Source: Fulverythrobacter ferritrahens (lineage in GTDB: Bacteria > Pseudomonadota > Alphaproteobacteria > Sphingomonadales > Sphingomonadaceae). Taken from it: DNA of 64,000 nt. The notes below the pieces were generated by a model. That model made no database searches and had not been told where the DNA came from. It saw only the letters and a list, made by a program, of their open reading frames with translations. Shown piece after piece: positions 42,044-53,100 of this stretch; positions within the stretch are counted from its first letter, which is position 1; each line of letters opens with the position of its first letter. A program made the position numbers and the translations under genes. Where the stretch lies: contig NZ_JACDXU010000001.1 in NCBI RefSeq assembly GCF_020539485.1, positions 372,001 to 436,000 of the forward strand, read 5' to 3'.

Positions 42044-43087
42044 ATGGCCGACTCCACGACACTCACAATCCGCCGCCCGGATGACTGGCACGTTCACCTG
42101 CGCGATGGCGCGGTTCTGGCAGGCGTTCTGCCCTATACCGCACGGCAATTCGCCCGCGCCATCGTGATGCCGAACCTGACGCCGCCCGTGGTGGATGTGG
42201 CGGAGGCGATTGCCTATCGCGCGCGCATTCTGGCCGCGCTGCCCCAAGGTGCGGATTTCACGCCCCTGATGACCGCCTATCTGACCGACGATACCGATCC
42301 TGAAGAACTGGCGCGCGGCCATCGGGAAGGGGTGTTCACGGCGGCCAAGCTCTATCCGGCAAACGCCACCACCAATTCCGCACGCGGGGTGAGCAATGTC
42401 GCCAATCTCCTGCCTGTATTCGAGAAGATGCAGGACATTGGCATGCCGCTGCTGATCCATGGCGAAGTGACTGACAGGGACATCGACATCTTCGATCGCG
42501 AAGCGGTGTTCATCGAACAGATTCTGGCCGATCTGGTGCGGACCCTGCCTGAACTGAAGGTGGTGTTCGAGCATGTGACGACCGAGGAAGCGGTGGAATT
42601 CGTGCAGGCTACCGGGCCGAATGTGGCCGCCACAATCACGCCCCAGCACCTTCATATCAACCGCAACGCCATGCTGGTGGGCGGTATCCGTCCTCACGCT
42701 TATTGCCTGCCGGTGGCGAAGCGCGAGAAGCATCGCCTGGCACTGCGCCGTGCGGCTACCAGCGGATCGCCGAAGTTCTTCCTGGGCACTGATACTGCCC
42801 CTCATGCCAAACATTTGAAGGAAGCCCCCTGCGGCTGTGCCGGCATCTTCAACGCGCCTTTTGCCCTGGAGAGCTATCTGACAGTGTTCGAGGAAGAGGG
42901 CGCGCTCGACAAGTTCGAGGCTTTCGCTTCCGCGAACGGTCCGCTCTTCTATGGCCTGCCGCTCAACGAAGGTACGGTCACGCTGGAAAAGGCTCCGGTC
43001 GATGTTCCCGAAACCGTGGATGCGAATGGTACGCCGATCGTGCCATTCCATGCCGGAGAGACGCTGGGCTGGCGCTTCCTCGGCTAA
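42044..43087 (+). CDS. pyrC: Dihydroorotase (class II type)
   Basis: A 347-residue zinc amidohydrolase, almost exactly the E. coli PyrC length. Metal ligands are seen in [13 protein letters not shown], the carboxylated lysine in [13 protein letters not shown], and later [26 protein letters not shown] and [14 protein letters not shown]. It forms dihydroorotate in pyrimidine synthesis. Confidence 0.97.
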   Translation: MADSTTLTIRRPDDWHVHLRDGAVLAGVLPYTARQFARAIVMPNLTPPVVDVAEAIAYRARILAALPQGADFTPLMTAYLTDDTDPEELARGHREGVFTAAKLYPANATTNSARGVSNVANLLPVFEKMQDIGMPLLIHGEVTDRDIDIFDREAVFIEQILADLVRTLPELKVVFEHVTTEEAVEFVQATGPNVAATITPQHLHINRNAMLVGGIRPHAYCLPVAKREKHRLALRRAATSGSPKFFLGTDTAPHAKHLKEAPCGCAGIFNAPFALESYLTVFEEEGALDKFEAFASANGPLFYGLPLNEGTVTLEKAPVDVPETVDANGTPIVPFHAGETLGWRFLG

Positions 43088-43105
43088 GTGGGCCAAGGGA
43101 ACCGA

Positions 43106-44011
43106 TCAGGCGGGGCGAGGCAATCTGCGCCGCCTGAGGAACAGATCCCACACGAACAGCGCCATAGCGGCCCAGATCATCACGAAGCAGCCCAGTTGTG
43201 CGGGCCTCAGTTCCTCGTGGAACCAGAACAGGCCCAACAGGAAAACGATAGTGGGCGAGAGGAACTGCAGGAAGCCGATCAGCGTGTAGTCCATCCGCCG
43301 TGCGGCAGTGGCAAACAGCATCAATGGAACCGCCGTCATTGGCCCGCCCAGTACGATGGCCGCTGCAAGCCCCCAGCCTTGCGCCATGGAGGAGCCTGCG
43401 GGTTGCGCTGCATACCACGTGACCACGCCGATGGCCGGCACGATCAGCAGCAGCGTTTCCACCATCAGCCCGGCAATGGGCCCGACATTCACCGTTTTGC
43501 GGATCAGACCGTAGAGGCCGAAAGTGACGGCCATCGTCAGGCTGAACAGCAGCGTGCTGAGCGCCCCGGCCGCGAGCAGGCCGACACCGACCGTGGCGAG
43601 GGCGACAGCGCCCCATTGCGCGCGGCTCAGCCGCTCTTTGAGGACGACTAGCCCCAAGAGCATCATCACGAGCGGGAGGATGTAATATCCCAAGCTTGCG
43701 GCATAGACATGGTCGGTCTGGATCGCGACGACGTAGAGCACCCAGTTGATGCCGATCATCGCGGAACTGCCGAGTAGCGCGAGTACCGATTTGCGCTGGC
43801 CAAAGGCCGCGCGAACCTCCCCCCACTGGCCTCGCCATGCGATCACGGCAGCGCAGAGGGGGAGGGTGAAGACAATCCGCCAGGCCACGAATTCAAACGA
43901 GGGGACATCGTGAACCAGCGCCAGATAAAGCGGCATCACTCCCCAGATTGCGTGAGAGCCCAGCGCGAAGGCCAGCCCGTCCAGGCGGTGATGATGCGAT
44001 TCGTCCGGCAT
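43106..44011 (-). CDS. rarD: RarD-type EamA-family transporter
   Basis: A 301-residue, ten-helix drug/metabolite transporter. RarD markers include SHAIWGVMPLYLALVHDV, FVAWRIVFTLPLCA, SSAMIGINWVLYVVAI, ASLGYYILPLVMMLLGLVVL and the later GPMTAVPLMLFATAARR with FLQFLSPTIVFLLGLFWF. The substrate is unknown. The start at 44011 (MPDESHHHRLDG) was chosen to exclude a basic, Pro-rich stretch. Confidence 0.9.
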   Translation of the reverse strand: MPDESHHHRLDGLAFALGSHAIWGVMPLYLALVHDVPSFEFVAWRIVFTLPLCAAVIAWRGQWGEVRAAFGQRKSVLALLGSSAMIGINWVLYVVAIQTDHVYAASLGYYILPLVMMLLGLVVLKERLSRAQWGAVALATVGVGLLAAGALSTLLFSLTMAVTFGLYGLIRKTVNVGPIAGLMVETLLLIVPAIGVVTWYAAQPAGSSMAQGWGLAAAIVLGGPMTAVPLMLFATAARRMDYTLIGFLQFLSPTIVFLLGLFWFHEELRPAQLGCFVMIWAAMALFVWDLFLRRRRLPRPA

Positions 44012-44508
44012 TGGCTTGGGTTCCCGGGCGCGCACCGCCCTGTTTGTCTGCTTTCGTCGAGGTTTAGGTGGGGGCGAGCGGGCCTGCAACCCTGACGGTA
44101 TTGGCGGTTCTGCGCGGTTGTCGGGCGTTCAGGATCGTCGATGTAAATAATCCCTGCCGGCCACACCCCATCCCACGCCGGCAAAATGGACCGTCGTGAG
44201 GCGGGCCGTATTAGGGCCGGTAGTCTCCCCCCGCTCCTGGCCGGCCCATTGTCCTCGCGCTTGTCCCTCAGCGAGGCGAAATAATGGGCGCCCTCCCGGT
44301 ACGCATGAGCCGGGACGGGCGCCTTGAATTTTTGGGATAGCCACTCGCTGCTCGCAGTTTGGCCCCTTGGTTCGGCCCCACATTTCGGCAAGGAATACCT
44401 CCAGGGCTTTCCCGTTGCGGGACAGGGAGGCAACAGACATCCGCATATCACGCAAAACCCGCTACGAGCCGGGGAACGCCTCTTGTCCTCTCCGGGAGAA
44501 AGCTCGCC
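44012..44508. other. Spacer with an orphan terminator-like hairpin
   Basis: Between divergent rarD and a lipoprotein gene lie 497 bases with no credible gene. The notable part is the hairpin at 44287-44323. The rest shows only short frames without family resemblance or ribosome binding sites. Confidence 0.45.
44287..44333 (+). terminator. Orphan terminator-like hairpin
   Basis: GGCGCCC-T-CCCGG (44287-44299) pairs with CCGGG-A-CGGGCGCC (44310-44323) around a 10-base loop, with one bulged base, followed by TTGAATTTTT. On the plus strand no gene lies upstream for over 1 kb, so it would end an unannotated short RNA or act as a leader structure for the lipoprotein gene. Confidence 0.5.
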
Positions 44509-45240
44509 ATGGTCCGTATTCCTCACTTCCTCACCTTCGTCGCTGTAGCACCCGCGCTGGCGCTCGCGGCCTGTGGCGGGGCGGACAAGGCGGAAGCACC
44601 CAAGGGCAGGGCCGATGCAAAGCTCGCCGCCGCGCTCGGGGACGAGATCATGGTCGATCCCGACCTTGCCGATCAGAACAGGGCGAATTCCGCAGTCTCG
44701 GCCGGACCGCGCGACACGGCGCTGCCGCCGGAAATGAGTGGGCCGGAAGCCATCGAACGGGCGCGCACGGAAGCGCTCCGGCTGGTTGGCGGGGCAGGCC
44801 GGATGAAGAAAGCACCGGCTGCGGTTGCGGTGTCCGGTAAACTCCCGGAAGGGGCAGCGCTGGCCGTGGCAAGCCGCGCGGCGGCCGCACCCGGCGGCAA
44901 TGTCAATTGCGCGCAAAAGGCCCAATATACGGCAGGCTGGGCCGCCAGATTGCCTGCGGCCTTCCCGGTATATCCGCAGGGTGCCGTGCAGGAAGCGGCG
45001 GGGACGGATGAAGGCAATTGTGCGCTGCGCGTGGTGAATTACCTGACTGCCGTGCCGCTTGACGAGGTGATCGATTTCTATTTCACGCGCGCTTCCGCAG
45101 CCGGATTCACGGCGCAGCGTGTGAAAGAGGATGGGGACGATGTGCTGGGCGGCACGAAGGGCGGGGCGTCCTTCGTGGTCTATGCCCGCGCGCTGCCCCA
45201 GGGAGGGACGGAAGTCGATCTGGTCACGAATGGGGGCTGA
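44509..45240 (+). CDS. Hypothetical lipoprotein
   Basis: A 243-residue protein with a lipoprotein signal (FVAVAPALALAACGGADK). A low-complexity Ala-rich middle precedes a folded C-terminal domain of about 100 residues containing two Cys (VNCAQKAQYTAGWAARLP and DEGNCALRVVNYLTAVPLDE) that could form a disulfide, then FYFTRASAAGFTAQR. I cannot name the family. GGGAGAAAG precedes the ATG at 44509. It converges with astD. Confidence 0.75.
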   Translation: MVRIPHFLTFVAVAPALALAACGGADKAEAPKGRADAKLAAALGDEIMVDPDLADQNRANSAVSAGPRDTALPPEMSGPEAIERARTEALRLVGGAGRMKKAPAAVAVSGKLPEGAALAVASRAAAAPGGNVNCAQKAQYTAGWAARLPAAFPVYPQGAVQEAAGTDEGNCALRVVNYLTAVPLDEVIDFYFTRASAAGFTAQRVKEDGDDVLGGTKGGASFVVYARALPQGGTEVDLVTNGG

Positions 45241-45270
45241 CAGCCCCGCATTCGCCGGAAAGGCCGCCCG

Positions 45271-46686
45271 TCAGTTCGGCCTGAAGCCCACGCCCACGCT
45301 TGCCCGCGGTTGTTCCAGTTCCACGCTGGCGACCGGATAGGCGCAGTAATCCGCCGCATAGAAGGCCGCAGGGCGATGATTGCCCGAGAGGCCTACCCCG
45401 CCAAAGGGAGCCTCGGATGAGGCTCCATTGGTCGGGCGGTTCCAGTTGACGATGCCCGCGCGGATATTCGCCCAGAAGCGATTGTAATCCTGCGGAGTGC
45501 CGCCCAGCAGCGAGGCTGAAAGCCCGAAGCGCGTATTGTTCGCCTCCGCGATCGCCTCGTCGAAATCATCGACTTTCACGATCTGCAGCAGCGGGCCGAA
45601 CAGTTCCACATCCGGCTGCTCCTTCATGTTCGTCACGTCGATGATGGCGGGCGAAAGGAAGGGCAGGTCGTCCTGCTTGCGGCGCATGTGGCGGATGGGT
45701 TTGCCGCCTTGCGACATGAGGTAGAGGAAGCTTTCGGTAAGCTGGTCCGCCGTCTGATTGTCGATCACCGGGCCCATGAAAGGGGCGGGATCATCGAAGG
45801 GCGCGCCCACCACGATCCGGTCTGCCAGCCTGGCGATCTTCTCCACCGCTTCATCGTAGAGCGAGGATTTCACGATCAGCCGCCGCCCGGCGGTGCAACG
45901 TTGCCCGGCAGTGGTGAAGGCGGATTGGATGACCAGCACTGCGGCATCGTCCAGCAGGGGCGTGTTCCACAGCACCATCGGATTGTTGCCGCCCATTTCC
46001 AGCGCCACGATCTTGCCCGGGTCCGAGGCCAGCTTGCGATTGATCGCGATGCCGGCATTGGCAGAGCCGGTGAACAGCACGCCATCAATCCCCGGATGCG
46101 CGACGAGGGCCTTGCCTTCGTCCGGCCCGCCGATCAGCAATTGCACCACTTCCGGCGGAATGCCCGCACGATGGAAGCAGCCGACCAGGAATTCGCCGAC
46201 GGCTGGTGTCTTCTCGCTCGGCTTGAAGATGATGGCGTTGCCCGCGATCAGGGCGGGCACGATGTGGCCGTTCGGCAAGTGAGCCGGGAAATTATAGGGC
46301 CCCAGCACGGCCAGAACACCGTGGGGCTTGTGGCGTAGGGCCTGGGTGCCTTGCAGCGCGCTGTTATATTTGCGCTGGCCGGTTCGTTCCGCATAGGCGC
46401 GGATCGAGATCTCGACCTTGTTGATCACGGCCTCCACCTCTGTGCGGGTTTCCCACAGAGGCTTGCCGGTCTCGCGCGCGATGAGTTCGGCGAATGCCTC
46501 ATTCGCCTTGCGCACTTCATTGGCGAAGCGCCGGACCAGTTCGATACGATTGGCCACGGGCAGGGCGGCCCATGTGTGCCATGTGCGCCGGGCCAGTGCC
46601 ACGGCTTCGTCAACGTCGCCCGGCATGCCCCGCCACAGCTCTACGCCGGTGGCGGGTTCGAGCGAGATAATCGCGTCGCTACTCAC
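45271..46686 (-). CDS. astD: Succinylglutamate-semialdehyde dehydrogenase
   Basis: A 471-residue aldehyde dehydrogenase. The AstD-type segment LGPYNFPAHLPNGHIVPALI, the catalytic Glu in VALEMGGNNPMVLW and the catalytic Cys in FTTAGQRCTAGRRLIV are all present. AstD oxidises N-succinylglutamate semialdehyde in arginine catabolism. The other ast genes (astA, astB, astC, astE) are not in the window, so the step is isolated here. Confidence 0.9.
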   Translation of the reverse strand: MSSDAIISLEPATGVELWRGMPGDVDEAVALARRTWHTWAALPVANRIELVRRFANEVRKANEAFAELIARETGKPLWETRTEVEAVINKVEISIRAYAERTGQRKYNSALQGTQALRHKPHGVLAVLGPYNFPAHLPNGHIVPALIAGNAIIFKPSEKTPAVGEFLVGCFHRAGIPPEVVQLLIGGPDEGKALVAHPGIDGVLFTGSANAGIAINRKLASDPGKIVALEMGGNNPMVLWNTPLLDDAAVLVIQSAFTTAGQRCTAGRRLIVKSSLYDEAVEKIARLADRIVVGAPFDDPAPFMGPVIDNQTADQLTESFLYLMSQGGKPIRHMRRKQDDLPFLSPAIIDVTNMKEQPDVELFGPLLQIVKVDDFDEAIAEANNTRFGLSASLLGGTPQDYNRFWANIRAGIVNWNRPTNGASSEAPFGGVGLSGNHRPAAFYAADYCAYPVASVELEQPRASVGVGFRPN

Positions 46687-47172
46687 GGGATAGGTTTCCG
46701 ATCAGACTTCCTTGCACCGCCATCGCGATCAAGCGGAAGCGGCAAAACTGTTCAATCCTTTGCGCCAGAGAGAAGAAAGTTACAAGCGGAACCGGTGTGG
46801 GCTGCCTGCCTGTCTGCCTCACTGTCCCATAATCTGTCGGCGCGCGCAGGCTGTGTGCAACTCCATCCCCCGAGCGGGACGTATATATGATTAACGTTCG
46901 GATCCCCGAGTCGCGCAAGTCCTGAAGCCAAGGACGGACTTATTCGACCCGCCGGAAAATTCCTGCCTCCGGGAAAACCGATCCTGTTATCTCCAATAGT
47001 CAAGATTTCAATATGCTGCACTGCCTCCGTTGCGGAGCTGACTTTGAGGCGCTGGGGGAGATTGAGTGTTGCGGTATGGGTAGCAAACCTTGTAAACCAA
47101 ACGTTAGTATTTTTGCAGATCCGTCCCCTTGGAGGCGCAGGGAAGCCTGGGGGATCGACAAGGGGGCATCCA
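46687..47172. other. Upstream region of the giant autotransporter gene
   Basis: These 486 bases between divergent astD and the autotransporter gene have lower GC and no family-like reading frame. They are long enough for a regulated promoter or 5' leader. I could not place a -35/-10 pair with confidence. Confidence 0.45.
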
Positions 47173-50100
47173 ATGCAGAAGAATACCGTATGCGGCGCTA
47201 AGGCGTCGGATCGTGGGCATTCGCGTAGCCGTAATGTTAAGCTGGCGACGACAACGGCCTTCGCCGCGCTCGCGGTGGCGACCTATGTTTCCCCCTTGTC
47301 GGTGGCGCCCGCATGGGCCGCATGTGCGGCCAATACCGGCGTTGCCCCCGATACGATCATCTGCTCTGACGGCGATGCGGATGGGATTACCCTGAGCACT
47401 ACCGAGAATAAAGGCGTGAACGTTACGATTCAGTCAGGTGCGGCAGTTGGCAGCACGGGCGGAATTGACGTTGATATTACCGGGGGGAGCATCCTCAATA
47501 TCAACAAGCCGTTCAATTTCGATATGTCGGATCCGAATTCCGGCATCCTGACTACGGGTACCGCAGTGGACGTCAATCGCAGTTGGTCGCCTTTGGGCGT
47601 TCCAACCGGTACGACCAGCGGCACCTGGACGATCAATGGCGACATCAAGAGCACGCAGGGCAACGCCATTGTCATTTCGTCGAGCGCAGGGACGGGAACG
47701 ATCCTCAGCCCCAACGGTGCGATCACCATGAACATTGGCGCCGCCGGTTCGGTTGAAGGGGCCAGCAACGGAATCACATACAGCGCCACTACGGGCATCT
47801 CCAACGTTAATATCAACAATGACGGCGGAATTTTTGGCGGAAATTCGGCAATTTCTCTCAATGCGGGAACGAGTGTCGGAGGCACTTTCACTGTCACGAA
47901 TAACGGCCAGATCGGCAATTCCGGCCACGCTGGAACCGGCCCCGCGATCAACATGGTCGGGGCTCTCACCAATGGCGTGGTGACGAACAATGAGAACGGC
48001 CTGATTTACTCTCAGGGTGATGGCATAACCATGGCACTGGGTGGCACGGGGACGGTCACCAACAGCGGCGATATCACCTCGACAACCGCCGATGCGATTG
48101 ACCTCACCGTTCGGACCGCCACCGTTACCAACGAGGATGGCGGAACGATCAGCGGTGCGACCTCGGGCGTGAAGATCGTTTCCGTTCTGGGCGCCACTGT
48201 CACTAATGAAGAGGGTGGGACGATCACGTCATCGGGGGGCAAGGGGGTCAGCCTCGTCACCGGCACGTCGGGCACCGTCACCAACAGCGGTACGATTTCT
48301 TCCCAGAACGATGCCGTCACGATTGTCACTACTCTCGGCAACGCCACCGGAACGAACCATGGCGAGATCATCTCCACCGCGGGTTCCGGCATGAATCTCA
48401 CTGCCGGGGTCGGCAACGTGACCGTTGTGAACGATGGCTCCATCGATTCCGGGGTCAACGGGATCATCGCCTCGGCACCGTTTGGGGACGTCAGCGTAAC
48501 CAGCTCCGGCACGATCGACACGAATACCGGCGCGGGCATCTATGCTTTCTCGGGCACTGGCGATGTGACCGTCGATAGCCGGAGCGAGGATGGCTATGTC
48601 ACCTCCACCGGAGGGGCGGGCATCGTTGGTATCGCGGCTGGCAATGGCGACGTCACCATCGATTCCGGCACGGTGAATGCAGGTGCTGGCAGTGTCGGGC
48701 TGCCTGCGCCGCTTGATACCATCCCGGTGCCGGTTGGTGGCGGTGTAATCGCGGCAACGAACAATGGCGCAGCCACGGTCAACGCCCATGGCGACATTTC
48801 GGTGGCGGGTGGCACTTTCGGCGCCGCTGCGATTTCGCTGAACGGCACGGCAACGGTAAACCTGAATGGCGTAACCATCGATCCTCCGCAGATCGGGGCT
48901 GCCGCAATTGTGATGGGCGGCACCGGCGATGCGACCATCACCACGGGCGCGGCCAATGTGGACGCAACCCTCGCCGGCCTGGTCGGCTATAATGGCGGCA
49001 CGGGCGATGTCAGCATCGATGCGGAAGGGGCCACGATCGGTTCCGGAACCGCTCCGCAGATCGGCATTGCAGGTGTCGCCACTGGCGGCGGCGATGTCGA
49101 TATTGAAGGCCGGGATTCCATCGTAACGGCTGACGCAGGCATCGCGGGCTATGCCAGCAATGGCGGCAATGTGTGGATCGATTCCGGCACGGTAACCGCT
49201 AGCGGCAGTGGCATTGCGGGCATCGGCGTGATCGGTGTCGCGCAGGGTGGCGGCGATGTCGATATCGACACGCATGGCGATACCTCGGCGGCTGGGTATA
49301 TTGCAGTAGGGGGCTATGCCGATACGGGCGGCGACGTCTCCATCGACCTGAAGGGCGCCAGCGACGATATCACCAACGTAACCGCCGCAAACGGCATCGG
49401 CGTGATCGGCGTCGCGCAAGGCGGCGGTGACGTCGATATTGAAGGCGAATATTCTAATGTGTCCGCGGCGGTCGGCATTGTCGGCTTTGCCGATACGGGC
49501 GGCGATGTCTGGATCGACAGCGGCGACGTGACTGCCACGGGCGGCGTTCTGGGCGTCGGCGTGGTCGGCGTGGCCCTCGGCGGGGGCGATGTGGACATCG
49601 ACACTCATGGCGACATCACGGCTTCCGGGCTGGTCGCTGTCGGCGGCTTTGCCGATACGGGCGGTGACGTCTCGATCGATCTGCTCGGTTCGGATGACGA
49701 TTACACCCAGATCAGCGCCGCCAATGGCGTGGGCGTTCTGGGCGTGGCGCTGGGCGGCGGTGACGTCGATATTGAAGGCGAATATTCGAATGTGTCCGCG
49801 GCGGTCGGCATTGTCGGCTTTGCCGATACGGGCGGCGATGTCTGGATCGACAGCGGCGACGTGACCGCCACGGGCGGCGTTCTGGGCGTCGGCGTGGTCG
49901 GCGTGGCGCTGGGCGGGGGCGATGTGGATATCGATACTCATGGCGACATCACGGCTTCCGGGCTGGTCGCTGTCGGCGGCTTTGCCGATACGGGCGGTGA
50001 CGTCTCGATCGATCTGCTCGGTTCGGATGACGATTACACCCAGATCAGCGCTGCCAATGGCGTGGGCGTTCTGGGCGTGGCGCTGGGCGGCGGCGATGTC

Positions 50101-53100
50101 GATATTGAAGGCGAATATTCCGATGTCAGCGCCAGTGCCGGCATCGTTGGGCTGGCGCAGGGCGGCGGCAACATCTGGATCGACAGCGGTGAAGTCGAGG
50201 CGACCGGAACCGGCCTGACCGGCATTGGTGTCTCCGGCACGGCGCTGGGCGGCAATGTCGATATCGATACCCATGGCGATACCACCGCTAACGGGCTGTT
50301 TGGTGTCATGGGGTTGGCCACCGGCGGCGACGTGACGGTGACGATCGGCGAAGATACGACGGTTTCCGCAGCCAACGGCGCAGGTGTTGCCGGCACGGCG
50401 ATCGATGGCGACGTGATTATCGATGCGCAGGGAGCGACGGTAAACTCGCAATATACCGGCATCGCCGCTCTCGCCATGAATGGCGACGCGACGGTTGATA
50501 GCGGTGATGTGACTACCACGGCCACCGGGCTGGGCGGCAGCGGGGTTGTCGCCATGGCGGTCGACCTCGGCAGCGGCGGCGGCAATGCCACCGTTGTCAC
50601 GCATGGCAAGATCTCGGCCGATAACGGCCTCTATGGCGCGGCGGCCATGGCCGTGGGCGGCAACGCTTCGCTGACGATCGGCGGCGACATCGATCCGCCG
50701 GATATTGGCGGTGCGGCGATGGCCGTGGGCGGCGATGCCGACATCGATGTGCTGGCGGACGTCAGCATCGAAGCGGATGATGTGGGCCTGCTGGCCGCGG
50801 CGATTGGCGGCAATGCCACTATCGATGCGGATGCCAGTTCCATTGTCACCAGCGGTGATGCGGGCGTGATCGCCTCGGCCATTGGTGGGGATGTGACCAT
50901 CGATACCGGCACGGTATATGCCAACGGCGTTGGCCTGACCGGCATCGGCATCACTGGCGTCGCGCTGGGCGGCGATGTCAATATCACCACTCACAACCTC
51001 ACTGAAACGGCTGGCCTGGTCGGCATTTTCGCCCTTGCGGATGAGGATGTGAATATCGACATCACCGACCAGACGGTGAACGCGTACTTCGGGTTCGGCA
51101 TGGTCGCCACTGCTGGCGGCGATGTGGATGTTGACGGCGTTGGCAGCACGATCAATTCGGGCCTCACCGGCATTCTCGCTACCTCCATTGGCGGCAGCGT
51201 CACCATCGATAGTGGCACGATCGAATCCTCGCTGGAATCGGGCATTCTCGCCAATGCCTTTGGCGGTGATGCGGACATCACGCTGCATGGCAACATCACC
51301 GCGAATGGCCTTGCTGGCGTCAACGCGCTGGCAACCGGCGATGTGAATATCGACCTGGGCGCCAATAGCGTGACGAACACCCTTGGCATCGGCGTTGGCG
51401 CCGAAGCGGGCGAGGATGTGGTGATCCTGGGGGCGGACAGCACCGTCAACTCGGAGACGACCGGCATATTCGCCCTGGCGGGCGGCAATGTGGACGTCGA
51501 TTCCGGCACGGTCACCTCGGTCAATGACTCGGGCATTCTGGGCATTGCGGTGACCGGCTATGTCGATATCGTTGCCCATGGCGATGTCACTGCCAACGGG
51601 CAGGCGGGTATCAATGCACTTGCCGGGACAAGCGCTTCGGTGGATCTGGGCGAGAACGCGGTGGTCAACACCGGCGGCTTCGGCGTCGGCGCGACCGCAC
51701 TGAACGGCAATGCAACCGTCCTTGGCGCGGACAGCACCGTCACCTCGCTCGATACCGGCATTTTCGCCAATGCTCTCTTCGGGGACGCGACGGTGGATAG
51801 CGGCGTGGTTACCTCCGCGAACGGTTCGGGCGTACTCGCTATGGCGGTGGGCGGCGATGCAACCATCACCACTCACGGCAAGATCACGGCTGATAACGGC
51901 ATGTATGGTGCTGCCGCCATGTCGATCGGCGGCGCGGCGACCGTTACTGTGAATGCTGTCATCGATCCGCCGGCAATCGGCGCCTCGGCGGTCAGCATCG
52001 GCTCCGGCAATGCTACCGTTACCAATAATTCCGATATCGAAGCGGATTTCATCGGCATTCAAGCCGCGAACTTCGGCGATGGCGACGTGATCGTCACCAA
52101 TAACGGCACGGTCGGCGCGGGCACCTATCCGGCTCCGGCGTTCGGCATCTCCACGATGAAGATCGGGCCGGGAGCGACCACGATCACCAACGCGAGCGAC
52201 GCGGAAGTCTATGCGCTCGGTGCGGCGGTGATGGCCTATGCCTTCGACCCCGATCCGGCTGCGGGCAACGATATCACCATCGTGAATGACGGCCTGCTTC
52301 AGGGCGATGGCGATGCATTCGCAACCGTAATGACGTGGAGCGACGGATCCCTGTCGCTGACGAACGGAGCCGGCGGGGTCATCACCACCGACGAAGCCGC
52401 ACCGGAAAGCGGAGCCGCGATCTGGGCCTATTCCGAGGCTGGAACGATCGGCATCGACAATGGCGGTTCGATCACCGGAAACGTCGCTCTGGCGGCGCTT
52501 GGTGTCGATCCGGTCAGTGGTGTGAGCGTGGTGTTTGACAACGCCGTTGGTGGCCAGTGGACCTTCTCGGGCGAGAATGCGGTTTATGGTCTCGGGGACA
52601 TCACCCTGAACAATGGCGGCGTCATCAAGGCCGTTGGTTCTTCAGTATCGACCTTCCAGTCGGATGAAGGTGACATCGCGATCACCAATTCGGGCAATCT
52701 TATTGCTTCGGGTTACGAACACGATTTCAACTTCGTTCACCCGCTGGGCGCTGCAACCTTCAGCAACACCGGCAAGGTGATTGTCGATGGCGGTCTGAAC
52801 TTCAACGGTCTCGACGAGTTCAACAACGCCAACCTCATCGACATGACCGATGCCGATGCCAATGATTACCTGACCATCTCTGGCGATTATAACGCTGTAG
52901 GCGCGCCTGTATTCGCCTTCAATGCGCAGCTTCAGGCCAATGGGGCAGCGGATTATATGGTGGTTGGCGGGGATGTTTCCGGCACCACCCATATCAAGGT
53001 TGGCGATCTCGCATCCTCCGCTCCGGGCGGATATGTCGATGCCGGCGACGGGATCGTTTTCGCCTATGTCGGCGGGGCTGTAAATTCGTCGACGCCGGAC

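Noticed and set aside
49099-50120. CRISPR-like periodic repeats
   Set aside because: Periods of 333-336 bases in frame within one open reading frame are protein repeats; there are no unique spacers.
48229-52062. A 1277-codon open frame on the minus strand opposite the autotransporter passenger
   Set aside because: It mirrors the periodic Gly/Asp/Val codons of the real gene; its product is Arg/His/Asp-rich low complexity with no domain, start signal or plausible fold.
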